Below, piece after piece: positions 47,059-56,717 of a stretch of 64,000 nucleotides of DNA. The notes beneath the pieces were generated by a model, which saw only the letters and a list, made by a program, of their open reading frames with translations, ran no database searches and was not told the origin of the DNA. Every line of letters begins with the position of its first letter. Position 1 is the stretch's first letter. The stretch is taken from positions 1-64,000 of the forward strand of contig NZ_LMZQ01000001.1 in assembly GCF_001442625.1 (NCBI RefSeq), read 5' to 3'. The stretch comes from Pedobacter ginsenosidimutans (GTDB lineage: Bacteria; Bacteroidota; Bacteroidia; Sphingobacteriales; Sphingobacteriaceae). The position numbers were made by a program, and so were the translations under genes.

Positions 47059-48216
47059 CTATACCCCAGTACTGAGCATTAATGCCAAAGGCAGTTTTTT
47101 CGTCGGATGGAGATAAAATCCGATTAAACCTCCCGCGGTTAATTTGTAGTTATCCGTTGTTTTTGCCAACTTTGGTACTTCTATTTCACTGGTGCGTATG
47201 TTGATTACCCGACCATATGCACCAAATATCATTGGAAAAAAATTAGCAAACTTAAAATAAAGTGAAGTTTCAACAGGTGACTCAACATCAATCCCATCAA
47301 CCATATTATATTTCCAGCTTCCAAAGCTAAATGTTCCATAGAGTCCTCTAAGACTGGAAAATTCTGGACTAAAATTATATGCGAAGCCAAATCTGACTAT
47401 CCTTTTTTTGGTGAAGACAGCCCGCATATTACGGTTTTCCGGAAAGCGGCCAAAAGCAAAAGTTTCATAGGCAGCATATAAAGAGATCGCATTGTAAACA
47501 ATGTTTTGATATTGTATTTTTAATGATTCACTCTTGAGGTTGTGGTGAGAAATAGACACCTCATAGCTCGCTTGAAAATCTTCAAAAGCCTTGTCCTGAG
47601 CTATTTTAATTAAATAACCAGTTGAAAGAGTATCTACTGTATATGGTTTGATAACCTTTACTTCCCGTTCAAAATGCAAACCTGAAAGTCTTGGAAAGTT
47701 TGTAAAGCTTGGGAAGAGTAATGAAATCATGCGATAACTAAAAGTTTTTTTAAGCTTTTCTTCCTGCTTTATTGAATCAACTGGATCCCTATTGATATGT
47801 AGTTCTGGAAAAGGCTTGAAAAAATTATCAACTTTAACAAAAAATGTTGCGGGCTGATGGTATCTGTCACGGAAAACCGAGCGATATGTATATTGTATCT
47901 GGGTTCTTGAAGATATCTCTATTCTAGGCTTATAATTGACCAGCACATCCACAGAATCTTCTAAAGAAATATTCGCACCATCTGATACTGAAAGATATAA
48001 TCGAAATCTACCGGGATCAGGGGCCACAAACCCGATTCTTGAAGAGGAAGAAAAAATGGATTTCATCCCTTCTACGGTTTTATCCAAACTACTGACTTTT
48101 TTTCTAGACCAAGTAAAATAAAGGTATTTTGCTCCAGTCTCTTTATCGCTCGAATAATCTGCTCCTAGCGATAATGTATCGCCAACTGCCAGGTCATATT
48201 CTTTTTTTACCACCAT
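47059..48216 (-). CDS. downstream fragment of the PKD-protein gene
   Basis: 385 residues if translated alone, with no signal peptide. The first 95 residues form a PKD-like domain (GDTLSLGADYSSD, PDPGRFRLYLSVSDG); the remainder is beta-rich and aromatic, like an outer-membrane barrel. It lies in the same frame as 48223-48801, separated only by TAA-AAT-AAT. It is probably not made as such. Confidence 0.5.
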   Translation of the reverse strand: MVVKKEYDLAVGDTLSLGADYSSDKETGAKYLYFTWSRKKVSSLDKTVEGMKSIFSSSSRIGFVAPDPGRFRLYLSVSDGANISLEDSVDVLVNYKPRIEISSRTQIQYTYRSVFRDRYHQPATFFVKVDNFFKPFPELHINRDPVDSIKQEEKLKKTFSYRMISLLFPSFTNFPRLSGLHFEREVKVIKPYTVDTLSTGYLIKIAQDKAFEDFQASYEVSISHHNLKSESLKIQYQNIVYNAISLYAAYETFAFGRFPENRNMRAVFTKKRIVRFGFAYNFSPEFSSLRGLYGTFSFGSWKYNMVDGIDVESPVETSLYFKFANFFPMIFGAYGRVINIRTSEIEVPKLAKTTDNYKLTAGGLIGFYLHPTKKLPLALMLSTGV

Positions 48217-48222
48217 ATTATT

Positions 48223-48801
48223 TTAAATCACAGCCTTGGGAACCTCATTAAAATCAGGCAGCATCTTCGAGACTTCCCAATGTATGCGCTCATTATAGTC
48301 ATTCTTAACCAAATCAATGATGAAAGAGGTATAGTATTCAGGTTTGCTCACCTTTGCTACTGCAATCATATCTTGTGCCGCACTAATCTCATTTACCCCG
48401 AGATTGCTGGTCTTATAAAGATAAAACTGAATTTCCAGTAAGTTATTGATCTTATTGATATGTACATTGAGAAAATATTTATAATTGGCTATTTGCGAAG
48501 CCAGGCTATCATATAGCAACATATCTTTTTTGGAAAGCTTAAGGTTTTTGTTGGTCAAAAAGCTAAATGCAGCAGCACTGGATTTTTCATTTTCGATACT
48601 TGAAAACAACTTATTGAGATTGGTAGTTGAATCAAACACTTTTTTACCACGGAAAGTAATTGTATCTAGCACTTTTTCAACCACAGGCAACAAAATTTGC
48701 TCATTTTTGGCATGTATTAGAATTGTATTTTTTTCTTGCGCCTGGAGAAAAAAACTATACAATGAACAGACAACTAGAATTATCGGCTTTAATTTAAGCA
48801 T
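48223..48801 (-). CDS. upstream fragment of the PKD-protein gene
   Basis: 192 residues with a signal peptide (ending near LQAQ) and a helical body. No family is recognised. If translated alone it would be a secreted protein ending in NEVPKAVI, right where a PKD domain would begin. It overlaps the upstream gene by 13 bases. Confidence 0.5.
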   Translation of the reverse strand: MLKLKPIILVVCSLYSFFLQAQEKNTILIHAKNEQILLPVVEKVLDTITFRGKKVFDSTTNLNKLFSSIENEKSSAAAFSFLTNKNLKLSKKDMLLYDSLASQIANYKYFLNVHINKINNLLEIQFYLYKTSNLGVNEISAAQDMIAVAKVSKPEYYTSFIIDLVKNDYNERIHWEVSKMLPDFNEVPKAVI

Positions 48802-49553
48802 TGAAGGATGGCTTTGGCGATTTTCATCGGGCTATTTCTGGTGCTCACTTCAATCTGTGCCTGTAAATCCTTTTCAACGGAGGAGAGCTGGCTACCTGCC
48901 TGGTAAGTTCTAGTAAGTTCGATATCTAGGACTTGTTTTTGCTTTAATTTATCGATCTCAACAGTCAAAAAGCCCCCCGGATACTGATAGAGTCCATTAT
49001 TCTCTTTGATGATTTCTCCACTATACCCAATTTTTATGACTAATGGTGAATGAAGGGAATATTTATGCTTGCTATGGTTCTCAATATATTCTCTGATAAA
49101 AGATGAATTAAAACCAAGCGAAAAGGTATCTTCTGAGCCTTTAGTTTTGTTCATTTCCGCAATCAATTGTCTGGCGACTTCAGTAGCTGGAAAAAATTGG
49201 CCATTGCGATAATCAAGTCCAAGTAGCTTTAGATTCAACATAATAAAGGTATTCTCACTACTCAAACTCTTAATGCTCGAACGCAGATTTTCATTTTCCT
49301 GGCCCTGCTTTTCTTTATCCCGCGCATTATCATGCTCATTCCACAAACTTAAGGCGCCAACTAGAAAAATCGCTACCAAGCTAATCTTGGCTTTAACATC
49401 GTACCTTTTTAGAATGGTACTCTGATCTCTATTTTTCTTTGCGATGGGAACAGCAATGAATGCTAAAATTGCGGTAAATCCAATGATTAAAACATTTGGA
49501 TTAATTGAGAGGAGGAGTAGCGTCACGTTAATTAATTTGAGATTGTTAGCCAC
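48789..49553 (-). CDS. two-helix membrane protein with coiled coil, partner of the PKD gene
   Basis: 254 residues: two membrane helices (about 9-37 and 54-67) followed by a charged coiled coil (NARDKEKQGQENENLRSSIKSL) and a periplasmic or cytoplasmic beta/alpha domain. No family is recognised. It heads the leftward operon and overlaps the next gene by 13 bases, so it is intended to be made with the secreted PKD protein. No defence-related motif was seen. Confidence 0.65.
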   Translation of the reverse strand: MANNLKLINVTLLLLSINPNVLIIGFTAILAFIAVPIAKKNRDQSTILKRYDVKAKISLVAIFLVGALSLWNEHDNARDKEKQGQENENLRSSIKSLSSENTFIMLNLKLLGLDYRNGQFFPATEVARQLIAEMNKTKGSEDTFSLGFNSSFIREYIENHSKHKYSLHSPLVIKIGYSGEIIKENNGLYQYPGGFLTVEIDKLKQKQVLDIELTRTYQAGSQLSSVEKDLQAQIEVSTRNSPMKIAKAILQCLN

Positions 49554-50087
49554 TAAGATAAAAATATTTTACACCATAAAAAATGGTTAAATGGTTAATA
49601 CTAAAATATTTGACCCGACTAACTCACATGGATAATAAAATTTCTATACTTTACTTCATTAGATCTACATGAGTTTCATATTGTAGATAGTTGACAGAAG
49701 TAAACAGGGATTGATAAAAAGCAAGCCTGGCTTTATCAGCTTTGTGTATCCCGAGAAGATAACTAATCCGCTTCGTAAAGAATTTGTATTCTAGGACTTT
49801 TGTAATTGATATATTTTGATGTCTATATAATTTTAAAGTCTATTCTCTATTTCTAGCACTCATTTCAGAATACATTTTTTCCTTACTTGAAGCTTTTTTA
49901 AAATTGCTTGATGTAAGACATCATGATGATTGACTGACATGGATAATGCTGTTTTAAAATTACGGTAAAAAGGGCCTTATTTGTATTGGCTTTTCAGCAA
50001 CATAATCTAAAATTGCTTCTGTATTCTTCCAAATCTAAATTGAAAGGTTTCTCAGGTTGATAGCAAAATTCTATGTGTTGAATTTGA
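49554..50087. other. 534-bp intergenic region, nothing recognised
   Basis: AT-rich, no dyads or ORFs of note; expected to hold the promoter of the 49553-46978 operon. Confidence 0.5.
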
Positions 50088-50480
50088 TTATTTTTTGCGT
50101 GTAATATTTACTGACCGACGAAATATTTCATTGGATTGCTTCGCAGAAAACTTCACCTCTACGATTTTACCTGAATTGCCTTCAAGTCTTATATTTACTA
50201 ATGATTGCTCATTTCTCGCCCGTTGTAGCATGTCTAAGCATTTTTTACTTCTCGAATCTTTCATTTCCAGATAGAAGGGCCGGGCGGTTTGAAAGAAGCT
50301 TACCGATGTAATACTATCCTTTATTGACTTAATTCCTGTAGGGAAATATTGATTGCGGTCCCATCCTTTATTAATCTGATGACCACTTTTAGCTTCTGGT
50401 TGAAGTTTTTTAGTACAAGACCAATACGTGACACCAACGAAGATTACGAAGCTATAAATCACTTTAGTATTTATTTTCAT
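50088..50480 (-). CDS. small lipoprotein
   Basis: 130 residues with a lipobox VTYWSCTK (Cys22). The rest is polar and basic, with SKKCLDMLQRARNEQSLVNIRLEG; no family is recognised. A lone gene in the cargo region. Confidence 0.6.
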   Translation of the reverse strand: MKINTKVIYSFVIFVGVTYWSCTKKLQPEAKSGHQINKGWDRNQYFPTGIKSIKDSITSVSFFQTARPFYLEMKDSRSKKCLDMLQRARNEQSLVNIRLEGNSGKIVEVKFSAKQSNEIFRRSVNITRKK

Positions 50481-51520
50481 AAGACTCTACTAATAAACTA
50501 ATTCTGTTCAAACTTTTACTGTTCCTAATTCACCATTTCACTTAAATTGAGCTCCGAAAATGATCCAGCGAGGCGCAATAAATGGTAACCCTAACTACAC
50601 TAATTGATATTGTTAGAAATAACCGCCTAGTTTTTCATGTAGTTTATAATAAAGACACACTAACCTAAAAAAAGGGGTAATAAAATTATTTTTTAAAAGG
50701 TTTTCGACTGCATGACACAAATTTTTAGCGTACTTTATACATCAACTGAAGCTTAATAAAAACAATTATGACATTTGCTTAATATAGAGTTTCCTATTAT
50801 CTCTACCAGATTTTTGACCAAAAAGAAAGCCCCAATCAAGGGGCCATAATGAGTTCTAAGTAGCATCCACTAGTAAAACTCCACCAAACAAACTGTTAAA
50901 TTAACGAATTAACTTCATAATTGTTTTAGTACACAAATGAGATGTTATAGAAAAACCTTTACTCTAAATCCAGAAAATAATCAAATTTCATTGTTAATGT
51001 TTTAGATCAATGTTTAAAATAAACCCATCATTAAGGTCATCTAAGTATATATTAACCATTTATCGAGCAAGATATCCTTTGCATACTATCTCTAGATTCC
51101 TGCTGACCATATAGAACATATTTAGATAATGACCAGATTTAACTAATTTTCAGATCACCATTCTTCTAAAAGACATATAAATAAATTCATGTAAAAATTT
51201 GGATATACTTAGAACATCCCATAAATTAGCGATGAGAGCGTTAATTTAGATAACGGGAATAAGGCGTATGCTTTGTTTCCGTTTTTTTATGTAGTTCAGT
51301 CCTATTAAAAGATAAACGAACTCAACCGTCTGAATTAGAAATTAATAAAAGGCCGGGTGATATTTTACTAAACAATGCGAAGTTGTTTCAAATATAAGGC
51401 GTAGAAGTCATTGCAACCGGCGTACTGAGCTTCATGCAAATTTGTTTTTCATATTTTTGGAATTAGTGACTTTTCTATCTACGATACAATATTTCTAAAA
51501 TTGCCATAAATCAGGCCGAT
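50481..51520. other. 1.04-kb intergenic region
   Basis: No gene seen. A hairpin GCCCC-aatcaa-GGGGC (50829-50844) is present; otherwise AT-rich with no clear structure. Confidence 0.5.
50829..50844 (-). terminator. terminator-like hairpin without a gene
   Basis: GCCCC..GGGGC with T-rich minus-strand tail (GGGGCTTTCTTTTTGG). It resembles the hairpin at 36744-36760 and, like it, follows no gene. Confidence 0.4.
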
Positions 51521-52912
51521 ATGAATAAACCAAGAATCAGAAAGCGGCATCTATTAAAATCCTCGGCATTTGGGGAATACTTTATGGATCAGTTCTTCTT
51601 TAAAATTTATACCAATAAGGTAAAAAGAGGAAAGGTCGCCGACCAAGATATCCGAAAGTTACAGACAGATAACATTGTATCAATTGTCCATGAGTACATG
51701 CATTACCTTCACGAAGTTAGCACCTATGTAGGCACATTGGGATTGGGTTATTCTGTCTTATTGAGAGCCATACTTTCAAAATATGTTTCTAAAGACCTAA
51801 CAAATTCAGATATAGATCTTGCACTCTCCCTCGAAGATGCCAATTTCATGGCAGGGATTGATGACACTATAGATTGCCTCATTGGCGATATGTATCCAGA
51901 TTCTTTAGTGAAATCAATTAACAACTATACGCTCCAATGGGTAACAATTAAAGTTCCTCATGATTCGCAACTTGTGGATCAGCAGATAGAAATCCCAGAA
52001 CTGGAAGTGATCAACGGCTGTAGCAAACAATACTTAAAGTTCAACAAATTCTATCTTTATGAGGGCTTGGCTTACGAACTTGAAAGGGTCTTTTCTTACA
52101 AGGTTATGTTAGCACATGAAGATGAGGAAGATGGAACGGAGTATACTATACTGCGTTATTTATCCAGGCACATCGTTCCCTCGATAAGCATAAGAACTAT
52201 GCTTATCCTTGCATCTTGTTCGCTCGCATACGTAAATTGTGGTGCTATATATATTTCTATGCTGGAAAGGCTGGAAATTGAGCTAAAAACCGGGAAGATT
52301 GAAACTCAGGTCATAGATATGATCAGGGGAAATGTGGCAACAGTATACGCTGACCGGCATAATCTTTTAGGTGCGGCACTTTACGCGATAGCTCAATCAT
52401 ATTCTAACCGATCGTCATTAATTATCGCTTTCACTGAACTGATTAAGCACTATTTGACTTCAGGATTTCAAAGAACAAAAAATCCGGCATTCGAAGTGGA
52501 CATGATATTTGACAAACCGCTTGAAGATCTTCTAAACCTGGTTCCACCTTGCGATTTTACATACGTGTTTAACAATAAAAATACCTTCATGCGTGATTTT
52601 TATGGTACAACTAAATTCAAACAAATTGGGGGCATCGAGCTTGCCGCTCACCATAATATTTTTATTGCACACACCCATTATGCCAGTGTAGTCTTCTACA
52701 CACTGAAGGAACAGATAGATTTTTTTGAGGCCGGCGAGGATGAAGTTTGTTGTCCATTTTTTACTTCATGCGATCTGAAAATGCGAAAAGAAAATTCCTC
52801 CATTTGTAATAAGACACCTTGGAAAACGTACGACCTTTCCTATAATTCAGATAAAATGTATTGCTGGTATGGAAAAGGTGTCAGCTTGCTAAAGGGAATA
52901 GATATCCCCTAG
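51521..52912 (+). CDS. HExxH zinc-peptidase-like protein of unknown family
   Basis: 463 residues. VHEYMHYLHEVS gives HExxH (57-61) and a possible third ligand lies in YLYEGLAYELER (Glu181 or Glu187), a gluzincin-like pattern. The protein has no signal peptide. The C-terminal part has a Cys-rich stretch (CCPFFTSCDLK, SSICNK, MYCWYGKG), possibly a metal cluster. I do not recognise the family. It stands alone, with 1 kb before it and 430 bases after, in the cargo region. A role in regulated proteolysis or defence is only a guess. Confidence 0.65.
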   Translation: MNKPRIRKRHLLKSSAFGEYFMDQFFFKIYTNKVKRGKVADQDIRKLQTDNIVSIVHEYMHYLHEVSTYVGTLGLGYSVLLRAILSKYVSKDLTNSDIDLALSLEDANFMAGIDDTIDCLIGDMYPDSLVKSINNYTLQWVTIKVPHDSQLVDQQIEIPELEVINGCSKQYLKFNKFYLYEGLAYELERVFSYKVMLAHEDEEDGTEYTILRYLSRHIVPSISIRTMLILASCSLAYVNCGAIYISMLERLEIELKTGKIETQVIDMIRGNVATVYADRHNLLGAALYAIAQSYSNRSSLIIAFTELIKHYLTSGFQRTKNPAFEVDMIFDKPLEDLLNLVPPCDFTYVFNNKNTFMRDFYGTTKFKQIGGIELAAHHNIFIAHTHYASVVFYTLKEQIDFFEAGEDEVCCPFFTSCDLKMRKENSSICNKTPWKTYDLSYNSDKMYCWYGKGVSLLKGIDIP

Positions 52913-53291
52913 ATATCTACACCTATACGGTATTCATACTGTATAAACATTTAGGCTCATTTTTTACTCCGCCAGGAGAAATAAATTCTTTTAAGAAAAT
53001 AACTAAATCAATGCTCCAAGCTGCGCTTTAGCCGGAATTCTACACCAGCCATTTCTGGCTACAGCTTTAAAGGCCAAAATAAGAAAATACCTCATTTAAT
53101 CTCTAGTAGTATCCCCTTATCAACTGTTTGTTTAGTTTACGGTTACTCCTAAAGGAAAAGATGGTTGAGCTATAAAAGAATATATTTTGATTTTTTCCAG
53201 ACTTAGAAGCCAAGCTTTCCAAATGGGCTAAACTTAGAAAAATTTTAGCGGTAGCACTTTTCTAAAAATTAAAAACAAAAATATGACAACT

Positions 53292-53317
53292 AAACATCTT
53301 ATGTTTAATTAAAACAT
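53292..53317. promoter_or_regulatory. putative operator with three alternating half-sites
   Basis: AAACAT-ctt-ATGTTT-aatta-AAACAT: the middle half-site pairs with either neighbour. It overlaps the region upstream of the -7 element, as expected for self-repression by the FadR-type regulator. Confidence 0.55.
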
Positions 53318-53319
53318 CA

Positions 53320-53327
53320 TACCTTTG
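53320..53327 (+). promoter_or_regulatory. Bacteroidetes -7 element of the FadR-TauE operon
   Basis: TACCTTTG matches TAnnTTTG. The start codon lies 20 bases downstream. Confidence 0.6.
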
Positions 53328-53347
53328 AATAAATTATTGTTATTCCC

Positions 53348-53998
53348 ATGGAAAAATCGAATAGACTTTTTGAGAAAATAGCTGCAGATATCAGAAAAAA
53401 AATAGAGAATAAAACATTTCCTTCAGGGACTAAATTACCTTCAGAGCCAGCGTTAATGGAATTTTACAATGTCGGCCGCTCAACAATTAGAGAGGCTATT
53501 AAATCGCTGACACTCTCTGGAATACTAACGGTTCAGCAAGGCCTGGGAACAATCATAAACGAGATACCATCAGAACCACTTGAACAGCGCCTAAGAGGGT
53601 CAGACTTCGAGGATATAAATTATGTGAGGGCAATGTTGGAAAGGGAAATTGTTGCGCTCTGCGCATTAAATCGAAATGATGAAGATCTTAAAGAAATGGA
53701 AGCTGCGTTGACTTTGCGAAAACAATGTATTGAAAAAGGCAAAAGACAGGAATGTATCGCTGCCGATGTTAATTTCCACCTGGCTATCGCTAAAGGTTCT
53801 GGCAATACAGTTTTATTTGACTTGTATAAAAGCTTCACGAATATCATAAAGGATTTTTTCTCAAGAAGAGAGCCTGCAGGAATTACGCATTTTGCAATGA
53901 GCCATCACCTTCATCAGGATTTACATCAGGCAATATTGCAGCAGAATACACATCACGCACTTTCCATCATTACAAACATCTTAAATAATAACCATTAA
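53348..53998 (+). CDS. FadR/GntR-family transcriptional regulator
   Basis: 216 residues. The N-terminal winged helix has GTKLPSEPALMEFYNVGRSTIREAIKSL; the C-terminal all-helical FCD-type ligand domain (about 85-210) has the metal-site pattern VNFHLAIAKGSGN and HHLHQDLHQAI. It is divergent from none; it precedes TauE by 11 bases and probably controls this operon, sensing a small metabolite or sulfur compound. Confidence 0.9.
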   Translation: MEKSNRLFEKIAADIRKKIENKTFPSGTKLPSEPALMEFYNVGRSTIREAIKSLTLSGILTVQQGLGTIINEIPSEPLEQRLRGSDFEDINYVRAMLEREIVALCALNRNDEDLKEMEAALTLRKQCIEKGKRQECIAADVNFHLAIAKGSGNTVLFDLYKSFTNIIKDFFSRREPAGITHFAMSHHLHQDLHQAILQQNTHHALSIITNILNNNH

Positions 53999-54009
53999 AT
54001 ATTTACATT

Positions 54010-54843
54010 ATGTCTATACTCACTTTTACGCTCGTACTTATCTTGGGTGCATATCTTGCAGGCTTAGTTGGTTCCCTCACTGGTCTTGGCGGCGGAGTGG
54101 TAATCATACCACTATTAACACTAGTTTTTCATGTGGATATACGCTATGCCATTGGAGCGGCACTCCTGGCCTCTATCGCTAATTCATCTGGCGCAGCCAG
54201 CGCATATATTAAAGAAGGCATCACAAATATCCGGTTGGGTATGTTCCTTGAAATTGCAACCACCCTTGGTGCAGTTGGAGGCGCACTCATAGCTGTTTAT
54301 ACCCCAACTAATACAATCGCTATCCTGTTTGGAGCAGTATTGCTTTTTTCTGCAGCGATGACTTTAAGAAAGAAAAATCAAAATGCGCTCAATAAAGGAA
54401 GCCGGCTTGCAGAAATACTTAAATTAAACGGAAGCTACCCTACCAAAGAAGGGAAAGTAGAATATAAGCTTGCCAATGTTACCGGAGGCTTTTCCATCAT
54501 GGGACTGGCGGGTATAATGTCTGGATTACTAGGTATTGGATCAGGTGCGCTCAAGGTGCTGGCTATGGATACCACAATGAAGATTCCTTTTAAAGTCAGT
54601 ACAACGACCAGTAACTTTATGATAGGCGTTACCGCGGCAGCTAGCGCGGTAGTGTACCTGCAACGCGGCTACATGGATCCTGGAATTGCTTTTCCGGTAG
54701 TACTTGGCGTATTGGGTGGCGCGTTTACAGGTGCAAAGCTATTAACAAGAATCGATGCATCGACATTGAGAATTATATTTTGCATTGCAATTACATTTAT
54801 CGCCATCGAGATGATCTATAATGGCATACAACACAAATTTTAA
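54010..54843 (+). CDS. TauE/SafE-family sulfite or organic-anion exporter
   Basis: 277 residues with about eight membrane segments and the two family repeats: GLVGSLTGLGGGVVIIPLL near the N-terminus and GIMSGLLGIGSGALKVLAMD in the middle. Family members export sulfite, sulfoacetate or related anions. The substrate cannot be named here. Confidence 0.88.
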   Translation: MSILTFTLVLILGAYLAGLVGSLTGLGGGVVIIPLLTLVFHVDIRYAIGAALLASIANSSGAASAYIKEGITNIRLGMFLEIATTLGAVGGALIAVYTPTNTIAILFGAVLLFSAAMTLRKKNQNALNKGSRLAEILKLNGSYPTKEGKVEYKLANVTGGFSIMGLAGIMSGLLGIGSGALKVLAMDTTMKIPFKVSTTTSNFMIGVTAAASAVVYLQRGYMDPGIAFPVVLGVLGGAFTGAKLLTRIDASTLRIIFCIAITFIAIEMIYNGIQHKF

Positions 54844-54851
54844 ATCAGGCC

Positions 54852-55253
54852 ATGAACGTACAAAAAAATAAAATTGCACTCTCCGAACGCGATGTAGAAA
54901 AATCAGTAGGGCAACTCCTTAGGTTTGGAGTGGTAACATCGAGCATAATTGTCCTTATCGGCGGTATTTTATACCTTTTCAGTATTGGCTCACAGCCCCG
55001 ACCCGATTATGATATATTTAAAGGAGAACAGGCTAGCCTGGTTACTTTTAAAGGGATATTTATGGGCATTTTTACAATGAACCCAATGGCAATCATACAG
55101 TTTGGAGCTTTACTTCTAATCATGACCCCAATTATGCGGATCATATTTTCGCTCACCGCCTTCGCTATCGAAAAAGACAGATTGTACGTAATCATCACTT
55201 TGATTGTACTATCGATTATACTTGTTAGCACTTTTGGCGGATTAAATATTTAA
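54852..55253 (+). CDS. DUF1634 membrane protein
   Basis: 133 residues, three membrane segments, starting RDVEKSVGQLLRFGVVTSS, the usual DUF1634 start. It follows TauE by 8 bases; the pair is common in Bacteroidota and archaea. A decayed copy of its beginning lies at 46619. Confidence 0.88.
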   Translation: MNVQKNKIALSERDVEKSVGQLLRFGVVTSSIIVLIGGILYLFSIGSQPRPDYDIFKGEQASLVTFKGIFMGIFTMNPMAIIQFGALLLIMTPIMRIIFSLTAFAIEKDRLYVIITLIVLSIILVSTFGGLNI

Positions 55254-55714
55254 TTCAGAAAATCAGAAGAATTTAATGTAAGTATCTGCATAACCAATAT
55301 TATGAAGTTTTATAATTAACGAGGATATTTAGTGTAAACTAAGATAGTTAAAAGATAAGAGCTTTAGGGATTCAAATTTCGCATATAATTCAAGATTACA
55401 TTGCCAAACTAAAAACATTTATCAGAAAAACACATTTATATTTTTACTAGGAATTATTAACTACATGAGCAAATAGTTCAACTCAAAACGCATTATTTCA
55501 GGTATTAATGACTGGGATTTCTAGAAATTTAATGAGAATAGTTATCTACACTTGAGACTCATGAGCAACTTAGTTGTCGGATAAATCTGCTTTTGGAGAA
55601 TTTGCATAAAAATATTTAATAAAGCATAATCAGCCTCATGATGAAAGCGACCTTCTTTAAATTTTGAAAAATTTGATAGACTGAAACTCATATTCAGTCA
55701 AAATCATCAAATAA
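55254..55714. other. 461-bp convergent intergenic region
   Basis: Between the TauE operon and the end of rteC; no terminator or ORF of note is clear. Confidence 0.45.
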
Positions 55715-56581
55715 CTAGAAACCCTTGGGAATATAGCGGTTCTTCTCGGAAATATATGCAACGATCTTGTCTCTCATTCCGTCTATATACTTTGTGTAGC
55801 TTAGATTCTTTCTTCTGCTTATGGAAATAAACTTTCGATAAGCCACACCAAGATCAATGTTCAGACTCTGCTCTAGCCAGTTGACAATATCAGCAATTTC
55901 CAGTTTACCAGCATTAATCGACTGGGAAAGAAAAATACCGTAAGCGAGCTCAACCAATTCAACTTTCTCACCAGTCCACTTGAGTTTCTTACCTAATTCA
56001 GAACCCACAGTAAAAGTTGGTTCAGGTTTAACATAAACCAATCTGATCCTGCCCAAGATGTAATCGCGCAACTTTTCCAAAGCCTTGAACTTAGAAAAAT
56101 TATAATCCTGATTAGTGGTGAATCCATCATCAGTGATACCAGGCAAGATACTACTTGCCACATCAGGATTTAAAACATCTAAATTACGTCGAAGAAAAAA
56201 AGAATCATCCATACCCTTTTCCTCACGAGCATAATAATTATAAATGAAGTTATGCTGCGAAAAAAAACGATTCAAAGCAGAAAGCTCCGAGAGATAGTAA
56301 TTCCATACCATCTCATCTGTACCAATTGGGATTCCGCTAATCAGATTATATAGTTCGACCTCATAAACATAAAGCATATAAAAACGAGGTTTCAAATATT
56401 TAAAGAAGTATATTTCTTCATCTTCATTTATAAAACCATCTGATAGCACGTGTGCTTTGAGCACTTTTAGAGCGGATGAAATAATGGATAACCTTTGAGC
56501 ATAAAATCCAAGACTTGTTCCATTTTCTACAAGTTCAAGCTCAAGGTTATAAAATAGGGCATCTACAAATTTGATATCCAT
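55715..56581 (-). CDS. rteC: RteC-family regulator
   Basis: 288 residues. The C-terminal part has KKLKWTGEKVELVELAYGIFLS, NAGKLEIADIVNWLEQSLNIDLGVAYRKF and a basic DNA-binding tail, the pattern of RteC. In CTnDOT, RteC activates the excision genes; here no RteA/RteB homologue is close, so the upstream signal would differ. It lies 136 bases downstream of the primase gene on the same strand. Confidence 0.88.
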   Translation of the reverse strand: MDIKFVDALFYNLELELVENGTSLGFYAQRLSIISSALKVLKAHVLSDGFINEDEEIYFFKYLKPRFYMLYVYEVELYNLISGIPIGTDEMVWNYYLSELSALNRFFSQHNFIYNYYAREEKGMDDSFFLRRNLDVLNPDVASSILPGITDDGFTTNQDYNFSKFKALEKLRDYILGRIRLVYVKPEPTFTVGSELGKKLKWTGEKVELVELAYGIFLSQSINAGKLEIADIVNWLEQSLNIDLGVAYRKFISISRRKNLSYTKYIDGMRDKIVAYISEKNRYIPKGF

Positions 56582-56717
56582 AACTTTAAAGCATTAGAGT
56601 TAAAACAAAAACACATTACTAATAGATGTGATAAGCTACCAGGCTCCAGCAGGAAACTTATTTCTTACCAATCCAGGGAAACGATTATGATTGAGCTAAT
56701 TAACTAAGACAAAGCAA

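Larger units (their letters stand above)
46978..48801 (-). pseudogene. secreted PKD-domain protein gene broken by two in-frame stops
   Basis: One reading frame of 608 codons runs from 48801 to TAA 46980, interrupted by TAA (48225-48223) and TAG (47061-47059). The segments before and after each stop fit together: DFNEVPKAVI, stop, NNMVVKKEYDLAVGDTLSLGAD makes a normal PKD-type entry, and after the second stop FSPIRVNEPEIGYGFWNVGL.. gives a beta-barrel-like end. The relic at 39915-40055 keeps the same ending. Likely layout: signal peptide, helical N-terminal domain, PKD-like domain (about 200-290), membrane beta-barrel-like domain. The two parts are also listed separately. Confidence 0.8.
52913..53347. 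other. intergenic region before the FadR-type gene
   Basis: Contains the FadR-type promoter/operator at 53292-53327. The rest is AT-rich without clear features. Confidence 0.5.

Noticed and set aside
46978..48801. programmed stop-codon recoding as the cause of the split PKD gene
   Set aside because: Two different stops (TAA, TAG) without any conserved context, together with other relics nearby, make plain decay more likely; kept only as an alternative.
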